From the NCBI RefSeq assembly GCF_900188125.1, contig NZ_FZOW01000005.1, positions 1 to 64,000 on the forward strand: DNA of 64,000 bases. The letters are read 5' to 3'. The notes under the pieces were generated by a model that had not been told where the DNA came from, searched no databases, and was given only the letters and a program-made list of their open reading frames with translations. This document shows positions 58,664 through 64,000 of this stretch, one piece after another. This DNA is from Rhodococcoides kyotonense. GTDB lineage: Bacteria; Actinomycetota; Actinomycetes; Mycobacteriales; Mycobacteriaceae. The position numbers and the translations under genes are program-made. Position 1 is the stretch's first letter. Each line of letters starts with the position of its first letter.

Positions 58664-59068
58664 TGTTGTTTCTTGCTTTGCATACTTGTTCTACTGTTGA
58701 TTTCGTAAGTGCCTTGACCTGCAGTGCTATTGTGTCGTGGACGTACGAACCCCTGAACTCGCAATCGTGGGATCAGCCAGGGGGTTCCGTGGGACCCGGT
58801 CGAGACGGTCGAGTCGACTCCGTGCGTTGATTCTTGGCGCCTGCGGCCGAGTGACTCGGCCGATTCGAGGAGTAGGCATGCAACGTCCAAGTCGCAGATG
58901 AACGTCGCGGTAAGCCCGTCCCCGGAAAATTTCGGTGACCGATCACGCGCGGGCGGGTCAGTGTGTAGACATGATCGCGGTTGCTGATGGACGTCGAACG
59001 TGGACGCTCGTCGAGCTTCGAATGGTGGACACGAAATCCAGCCACACCGCGTACCGACGGCAGCAGCG
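58664..59068. other. Intergenic region between island and ABC genes
   Basis: About 400 bases with no convincing gene. A 99-residue leftward frame from a TTG at 59072 overlaps the ABC stop codon, but its composition (Arg, Ser, Pro, His-rich) looks like chance. Confidence 0.5.
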
Positions 59069-60658
59069 TCAATCTCCTAGGGTCAACGCCCGAGGAAAGT
59101 GTTTCAGTGTGGATCGTCGGTGGGACACGCAGATTACGGTTCCCTCGAAGGCGTCGAGCGCATCGAGAACGGCACCTTCGGAATCCGAGTCGAGCGCGGC
59201 GGTCAGTTCGTCCACGAGGAGCAGTCGCGGACGACGTGCGAGAGCCCGCGCAAGAGCGACTCGTGCGATCTGCCCGCCCGACAATCGCGCACCGTCTTCA
59301 CCCACCGGCGTGTCGAGCGTGACGAACTCGTCGGCTCCGACCGAATGCAGCACGGCGTTGAGGTGGTCGTCCGAATTCGGGCAACCAAGAGTCAGATTCG
59401 AGCGAATGGTTCCATGGAACAATGTCGGTTCCTGTGCGACGACGGCGACTCCGGAGCGAAGGTCGGACTCGTGAATATCCTGTAGCCGAACCGTTTTCCC
59501 GTCGCCGTGTACCCGAACTCCTCCCGAGGTGGGTTCGACGAGTCGTGCCAAAACTGCGACCAATGTCGACTTGCCCGTACCCGAGCGTCCCGCGATGGCG
59601 ACGTGTTCACCTGGCGACACGGATTCGGAATGGCCGCCGAGGGTAGGTCCGCGTCCGTAGTCGACGTCCAGATCGGTCCACTCGATGCCGAGCGCTCCCG
59701 CCGGCAATGACGATGCCCTCGGCACTTCGGGAGATACGACGGCACCGTCGGTGATTCGTCTGGCGCTCGCGGCGAGTGGTGCGATCTGTCCGAAAGTGGC
59801 TGTAGCAGAGTCGATTGCAGTTGCCGCAGACAGTGCGAGCACGATGGCTGCTGGAGCCACGGCGGGCGCTATGCGTCCCTCGTAGGAGACCGCAAGAACT
59901 GTGGCCGCGACGGTAGCCGTGACGATGAACTCACGGCTCCCGGCGGCACGCGCGAGGAACCAGGACACCCCCTGTTCGGCGATGCCTGCCAGATCGGTCA
60001 GTCGGCGAGCGTCGTCGCGCAGCCTGTCGGCCAAACCGAAGACGATCACTTCTCGACGACCCACCAACGCGTCGGCCACTTCGATGGACAAGGTGTCGAG
60101 GCGCCCTGCCCGATCGTCGGCTGCGTGTGCTGCGGCCTGCGAGCCCCACCGGGCAGAGCCGATAAGCGCCACGATGCCGACGAGCGACGCTGCGGCTGCG
60201 GGTACCGAGATCGTCGCAGTTGCGGACACCGCGGCGATGGCAGCGACAGCCGCCGCGGCGAGCTGCGCCACCGTATGGGCGTAGAAGAATTCGAGTTTCT
60301 CGGTGTCCGCCATGGCGATTGTCGTACGCCGAGCCGAGTGGTCCCGGTCGCGGCGAGAAGCAGCTGCCGAGAACAGGGCCATCCGAAGCCGGTGCAGGAC
60401 GCGATAGGCGAGCGAATGCGATACATCCATCTCGTGCCAGGTGAGAAGGGCGCGGAGCGCGACGAGTCCAGCAAGCGCCCACCATATTCCAGACGGGGGA
60501 GCAGTTCGATTCACCACTGCGATGCCGACAGCCAACGAGGCCAGTGCGCTGAGCGCGGACAGCGAGATCAGGCTGACAGCAGCAACGACGAACGTCCACG
60601 TCATGGCTCGTCGTTCGTGTCGAAGGAACGGGAGAAGTCCCACGAAGTCGCGCATCAT
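59069..60658 (-). CDS. ABC exporter half-subunit, CydC-like (second)
   Basis: ABC exporter half-transporter of 529 residues: about six N-terminal TM helices and a C-terminal ATPase. Walker A is AGRSGTGKST, the signature LSGGQIARVALARAL, Walker B LLLVDELTAALD and the H-loop CVSHRRS. The ATG overlaps the stop of the other half-subunit (ATGA), so the two probably form a heterodimer. Last gene of the YcaO operon; likely exports the modified peptide. A CydDC-type transporter is the alternative, but no cytochrome bd genes are present. Confidence 0.88.
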   Translation of the reverse strand: MMRDFVGLLPFLRHERRAMTWTFVVAAVSLISLSALSALASLAVGIAVVNRTAPPSGIWWALAGLVALRALLTWHEMDVSHSLAYRVLHRLRMALFSAAASRRDRDHSARRTTIAMADTEKLEFFYAHTVAQLAAAAVAAIAAVSATATISVPAAAASLVGIVALIGSARWGSQAAAHAADDRAGRLDTLSIEVADALVGRREVIVFGLADRLRDDARRLTDLAGIAEQGVSWFLARAAGSREFIVTATVAATVLAVSYEGRIAPAVAPAAIVLALSAATAIDSATATFGQIAPLAASARRITDGAVVSPEVPRASSLPAGALGIEWTDLDVDYGRGPTLGGHSESVSPGEHVAIAGRSGTGKSTLVAVLARLVEPTSGGVRVHGDGKTVRLQDIHESDLRSGVAVVAQEPTLFHGTIRSNLTLGCPNSDDHLNAVLHSVGADEFVTLDTPVGEDGARLSGGQIARVALARALARRPRLLLVDELTAALDSDSEGAVLDALDAFEGTVICVSHRRSTLKHFPRALTLGD

Positions 60659-62277
60659 GGCGCACCGACCCGCGCGGGCAGAACGTGTCCGTGCGCAACG
60701 ACGAGTTGTGCATCCGCCACCTCGACGACGCGGGGATCGTGCGTGATGACGAGAACGATCCGTTGGTGAGCGAGGTCCGCGAGTGCTGCCAATACCTCGT
60801 CCGCGGTCTGCTCGTCGAGTGCGCTCGTCGGTTCGTCGACCAGAACGATCGGCCGGTCGCTGAGGATCGCTCGTGCAACGGCAAGTCGTTGGCGTTGCCC
60901 GCCGGACAGGCCTGTTCCGGCCTCACCGATTTCCTCGTCGAGACCATGCGGCAAGTTGTCGATCACCGAGCCGAAACCTGCTGCGCGGCAGGCTCCCACG
61001 AGATCGGCATCCGAACGGGGTGCAACGGCAAGCAAATTGTCTCGAATCGAGCCCGACGTGAACACCGGACGCTGCCCGACGACCGCCACGTCACCCGGTC
61101 CGACGGGGTTGCCTCCCAATGAGATGCTCCCCGATGTCGGCCTGAGCACACCGGAGATCAGGTCGAAGAGGGTCGACTTTCCGGCTCCCGATTCCCCGGT
61201 GACAGTGACGATCCCGCCGGGCTCGACGGTCACCTCGACACCGCGGAGAACAGAGTTATGGTCGTAGGCGAATGTGACGTCCAGCAGTTCGAGCCTGCCG
61301 CCCGGTAGAGGCCGCTCGATCGACTGCACCTGATTCTCGGTCCCAGCCGTATCGAACGCGCCGATCGCGTCGAGCCCGGATACGGCGGATAGTCCGAGAT
61401 ATCCTGCGTGCCAATGTCGCGCCAATTCGCGGATGGGTCGGAAGCATTCGCCCGCGAGCAAAAGAGCCAGGTACACCGACGGAGCCGGATCGCCGGACAC
61501 CGCGTGCGCCGCTGCGACAGCTGCGGCAGCGACGGTGGCTCCCTGAATCGCCACATCGGTGATTGCGGTGTCCGCCAGCGACACTCGCATCGTGGCAACG
61601 GTCGCTCGGTGCAGTGCGGCAGAACGGGTTTCGATGTGTATGCGCGTCTGGTCCACCGCGCCCAGCGCGCGGACCGTCGTCATCGAGCGGTAGTACTCGG
61701 CGAAATCGGCGGACAGGGTTTCGTAATCGTCCCAATGGTCGGCGGCGCGCCGAATCGCTCGTCGACGCCACCACATCGGCCCGAAGATCGCGAGCACGAG
61801 CCCGCCCGCCGCGGCAGCGGCAGCAAGCGGAGAAACGAAGGCCAGCAACACCACGGTCAGCGGACACAGAACGGCGACTTGGGCGACCGCGCCAATGTAT
61901 TTCGAGACGTACACCTCGACCCCGTCTGCACCGTCGACGATCGCGCCCCGGGCCGCACCCGTGCGCAGAGTTCGTCCGCGTGGGGCGAGTGCGGCGGCGT
62001 AGGCCCGGTCGCGAAGTGTGCGCCGGACGGCGAGTCCGTGTCGTGACGATGCGGTTGCGGCTGCCAGCCCGACCACCCAGCGCAGACCGGCGACGGCGAC
62101 CACCGCGAGTGCCCACAGCGCGGCGGCGTTCCAGTCTCGGCCGGCAATCGCGGCGAGCGCATGCGCGAGGAACCAGGCTTGGGGGACATAGGTTGCCGTC
62201 GCGGCGATGGTGGTCGCGGTTGCGGTGACACCGCCGGGCTCAGCTCTGGCCGCGGCCAGGAGTCGTGTGTCGATCAT
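60655..62277 (-). CDS. ABC exporter half-subunit, CydD-like (first)
   Basis: Half-transporter of 540 residues. The start ATG (MIDTRLLAA) is seven bases after the YcaO stop. Six hydrophobic helices are followed by Walker A GESGAGKST, signature LSGGQRQRLAVARAI, Walker B IVLVDEPTSALD and H-loop ITHDPR. It is coupled to both neighbours. With the next gene it forms a heterodimeric exporter, presumably for the RiPP product and perhaps self-protection. Confidence 0.9.
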   Translation of the reverse strand: MIDTRLLAAARAEPGGVTATATTIAATATYVPQAWFLAHALAAIAGRDWNAAALWALAVVAVAGLRWVVGLAAATASSRHGLAVRRTLRDRAYAAALAPRGRTLRTGAARGAIVDGADGVEVYVSKYIGAVAQVAVLCPLTVVLLAFVSPLAAAAAAGGLVLAIFGPMWWRRRAIRRAADHWDDYETLSADFAEYYRSMTTVRALGAVDQTRIHIETRSAALHRATVATMRVSLADTAITDVAIQGATVAAAAVAAAHAVSGDPAPSVYLALLLAGECFRPIRELARHWHAGYLGLSAVSGLDAIGAFDTAGTENQVQSIERPLPGGRLELLDVTFAYDHNSVLRGVEVTVEPGGIVTVTGESGAGKSTLFDLISGVLRPTSGSISLGGNPVGPGDVAVVGQRPVFTSGSIRDNLLAVAPRSDADLVGACRAAGFGSVIDNLPHGLDEEIGEAGTGLSGGQRQRLAVARAILSDRPIVLVDEPTSALDEQTADEVLAALADLAHQRIVLVITHDPRVVEVADAQLVVAHGHVLPARVGAP

Positions 62278-62284
62278 CGTCTGC

Positions 62285-63655
62285 TCACATGTGTGGGGCG
62301 GGCGCGAGAAGAAAGTCGCTGGGTGCAGTGGGGGTCGAATCTCGCCACCCTCGTTCGACGGCGGCCGTGCCGAAACGAGGCATGCCGTAGTACCCGAAGG
62401 CAGCGGGTGCGTTCGGTACGAGGCCGGAGACGAACGTCCGTACGACTCGCAGCGTGGTCTGTGCGATGTCGGACGTCGTGAGGTCGCGGGTGTAGATGCG
62501 GTGGCCACGCCGGGACAATTCGGCACGTACCGAGGAGACGTCGGTCGCCGGAATGTCGCCGATGGAGATGGTTTCGCCCGGTTCGGTGAACCGTCGCGCG
62601 ATCGGGTGCAGTCGAGGATCGAGCCAGACCTGCACGTGTGCACCGAGGTCGATGACCTTCTCGTAGTGTTCACCGGACGCGGCTGCGTAGGACCGGTCTT
62701 CCCGGTGATCGAGGTAGAGTCCGCGTGCCATGAGTCCTGCCTCCACGGCCTGGAAGACCCAGCCGTCGGCATCCTGGACGCCGAGCGTGAACGTCCAGGT
62801 GTGGACCGCTTCGAGAACAGCTTTCGTCGCGGCCGCAACAGGATCGCAGTGGGCGGAGAATCCGGCCGCGTACACCCCTGTCGCGGGATCCTGCACCAGA
62901 GCAGCGACGGCGGGTGCGAATTCGTTGGGCATTTCGACCAACCAATACCGCAGGTCGCAGCCGGCCATCGAATCCTTCAGTCCTGGGACCGAATCGGGAG
63001 CGATGCCGCGCGCGGGACCGTCGAGGTGCCACCACACTTCGAGTGCATCGCGTTCGATGATCTCGAGCAGACCGCGGTCGGCTGCGTCGTCGGTGCCTGC
63101 TCCTGTCGCGATGCCTGCGTAGTTCAAGTGATGGACGCGGGGGAGTGAGCGTAGTGCACGGGTGCGCCAGTTGAGGTGAATCAATGATGCCGGCAGCCAT
63201 GCGTCCGAGCCGTCGTCGGCGCGGCATTTCGTCCAGAGCATGGGTGTGTCGGACGTGACCTGCTGATAGGGGAATCCGGATCGGTGGTACTGCCAGGGCG
63301 CGTATGTGGGCAGCATACTCAGGTCCACCGTAGGGATTCCGGCGCGACGAACCTCGTCGAACGATCCCGTTCGGTAGTCGGGTTCCGGTAGGTCTGCGGG
63401 AAGGAAGTTGCCGCAGTATCTTTCGACGCCTTCGGCGATCGCAGCGATGCGTGCGCCTGCCGGATCGTCGAATGTCGTTCCGAGAGAGACACGATCTGCC
63501 GGCCAATCTCCCAGCCGGCGTGCGTCGGACACCTCGGCCGTCACACCTCGGTAGCAGTGTGGCGCTCCTTCGGGGCGTAGGACTTCTCGTACTCGGCGGA
63601 TGATTCCGCACACCGGATCGACGAGGGATTCCGGATTCAGAACGGCTGTAGTCAT
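62285..63655 (-). CDS. YcaO-domain cyclodehydratase (TOMM D protein-like)
   Basis: ATP-dependent YcaO enzyme of 456 residues that backbone-activates Cys/Ser/Thr in a RiPP precursor to azolines. ATP-site blocks are visible: AAIAEGVERY (about 71-80), AADRGLLEIIERDALEVWW (about 191-209) and ATKAVLEAVHTW. The C-terminus ends FLLAPAPHM, a short proline-containing tail resembling the PxPxP end of azole-forming YcaOs. ggagg precedes the ATG, which overlaps the upstream hydrolase stop (ATGA). Precursor and partner (E1-like/Ocin-ThiF) genes are not in the window and should lie to the right. Confidence 0.9.
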   Translation of the reverse strand: MTTAVLNPESLVDPVCGIIRRVREVLRPEGAPHCYRGVTAEVSDARRLGDWPADRVSLGTTFDDPAGARIAAIAEGVERYCGNFLPADLPEPDYRTGSFDEVRRAGIPTVDLSMLPTYAPWQYHRSGFPYQQVTSDTPMLWTKCRADDGSDAWLPASLIHLNWRTRALRSLPRVHHLNYAGIATGAGTDDAADRGLLEIIERDALEVWWHLDGPARGIAPDSVPGLKDSMAGCDLRYWLVEMPNEFAPAVAALVQDPATGVYAAGFSAHCDPVAAATKAVLEAVHTWTFTLGVQDADGWVFQAVEAGLMARGLYLDHREDRSYAAASGEHYEKVIDLGAHVQVWLDPRLHPIARRFTEPGETISIGDIPATDVSSVRAELSRRGHRIYTRDLTTSDIAQTTLRVVRTFVSGLVPNAPAAFGYYGMPRFGTAAVERGWRDSTPTAPSDFLLAPAPHM

Positions 63656-64000
63656 CGTGGACCTCCATCGGTGGAACGAACAGCAAGTGTCGTCAGCCAC
63701 CTGTCGATGAATTCGGCAGGCGAACCGAGTCGGCGTGCTCGTGCACGCTGCTCCGGATCGGTTATGCCGGTGAGCAATTGGTGTCCCCACGGACCGGTCC
63801 GGAAAGTGGCTGCGCCAGTCCATGCGTCGGTCAAGCTCCGCGCCTCGCTGTCGAAGAAGTCGAACTGTCCACTGACCACCAACAACGGCATGGTGCAGCC
63901 CAGGTAGCGCTCGTGCAGGTCGAGGGGATCGCTGGACCACAGACGTCGCCAGAGGCAGAGCCGGCGCTGATCCCAATCCCAATTCTCGGCAGCCGCAAGG
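63652..64000 (-). CDS. Alpha/beta hydrolase (CocE/NonD-like), C-terminal part
   Basis: The frame is open to the window edge; only the last 115 or so residues are present. MPLLVVSGQFDFFDSEA carries the Asp-bearing strand and GPWGHQLLTG the catalytic His of an S15/CocE-type alpha/beta hydrolase. The frame continues upstream of that Met (LDLHERYLGCT), so that Met is not the start. Translationally coupled to the YcaO gene. It may release a leader peptide or a terminal group; that is speculation. Confidence 0.8.
   Translation of the reverse strand, partial: LAAAENWDWDQRRLCLWRRLWSSDPLDLHERYLGCTMPLLVVSGQFDFFDSEARSLTDAWTGAATFRTGPWGHQLLTGITDPEQRARARRLGSPAEFIDRWLTTLAVRSTDGGPR

Noticed and set aside
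58773-59072. 99-codon leftward frame starting at a TTG overlapping the ABC stop
   Set aside because: Start coupling is attractive, and a RiPP precursor was considered, but the composition (Arg, Ser, Pro, His) is that of a chance frame and it lacks a clear leader/core layout.
59069-62277. CydDC cytochrome-bd assembly transporter
   Set aside because: Sequence style is CydDC-like, but there are no cydAB genes and the pair is coupled to a YcaO gene, so an export role in a RiPP operon is preferred.
60655-62838. Longer version of the first ABC subunit (727 residues)
   Set aside because: The extra N-terminus lies in antisense-like sequence across the YcaO gene; the ATG at 62277 directly follows the YcaO stop.

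Overview
The window is high-GC actinobacterial DNA, most likely from a Rhodococcus or a close relative in the Mycobacteriales. The evidence is gene content and order: a multidomain type I fatty acid synthase with AcpS, the GlgE/GlgB/GlgP alpha-glucan genes, the mismatch nuclease NucS, many GTG/TTG starts, and two blocks that follow the Mycobacterium tuberculosis order as I remember it (about Rv1318c-Rv1343c, then Rv2524c-Rv2520c). Species was not determined.

Layout. 1-700: 3' end of a 5S rRNA, its terminator, and six 55-nt repeats. 1.3-27.3 kb: core block with a secreted GH19-type enzyme, a membrane adenylate cyclase, nucS, methylmalonyl-CoA epimerase, a thioredoxin-like protein, a lipoprotein zinc peptidase, glgB-glgE facing glgP, dinG, pncB facing clpS, an S58 peptidase, a rhomboid protease, a metallo-beta-lactamase-fold protein, rph-rdgB, two small membrane proteins, tRNA-Leu(TAG) and a TetR regulator. 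27.4-42.0 kb: fas-acpS with a repeat-bearing promoter, a second TetR, an actin-like/membrane protein, an M20 peptidase, bcp and a small membrane protein.

42.1-58.7 kb: an apparent genomic island at tRNA-Lys(CTT). The last 34 bases of the tRNA and the following 21 bases recur perfectly (55 bp) 16.4 kb downstream, next to a second, diverged copy of the tRNA terminator. No recombinase gene is visible. The cargo is an aromatic catabolic cluster: a TfdB-type FAD hydroxylase and an MhpB-type extradiol dioxygenase; a luciferase-like monooxygenase, an isochorismatase-fold protein, an MDR oxidoreductase and an MHS-family transporter; and the meta-cleavage lower pathway (hydratase, acetaldehyde dehydrogenase, aldolase, C-C hydrolase). 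GntR and IclR regulators, a decayed second GntR gene and a decayed SDR gene accompany it. A ring is presumably hydroxylated, cleaved next to a diol, and taken to pyruvate and acetyl-CoA; the middle operon may prepare the substrate, possibly by opening an amide or N-ring as in RutA/RutB. The substrate is not known.

59.0-64.0 kb: four tightly coupled leftward genes (hydrolase, YcaO cyclodehydratase, two ABC exporter half-subunits) that look like the downstream end of an azole-type RiPP cluster cut by the window edge. The island and this YcaO operon are the two parts most likely to contain something undescribed.
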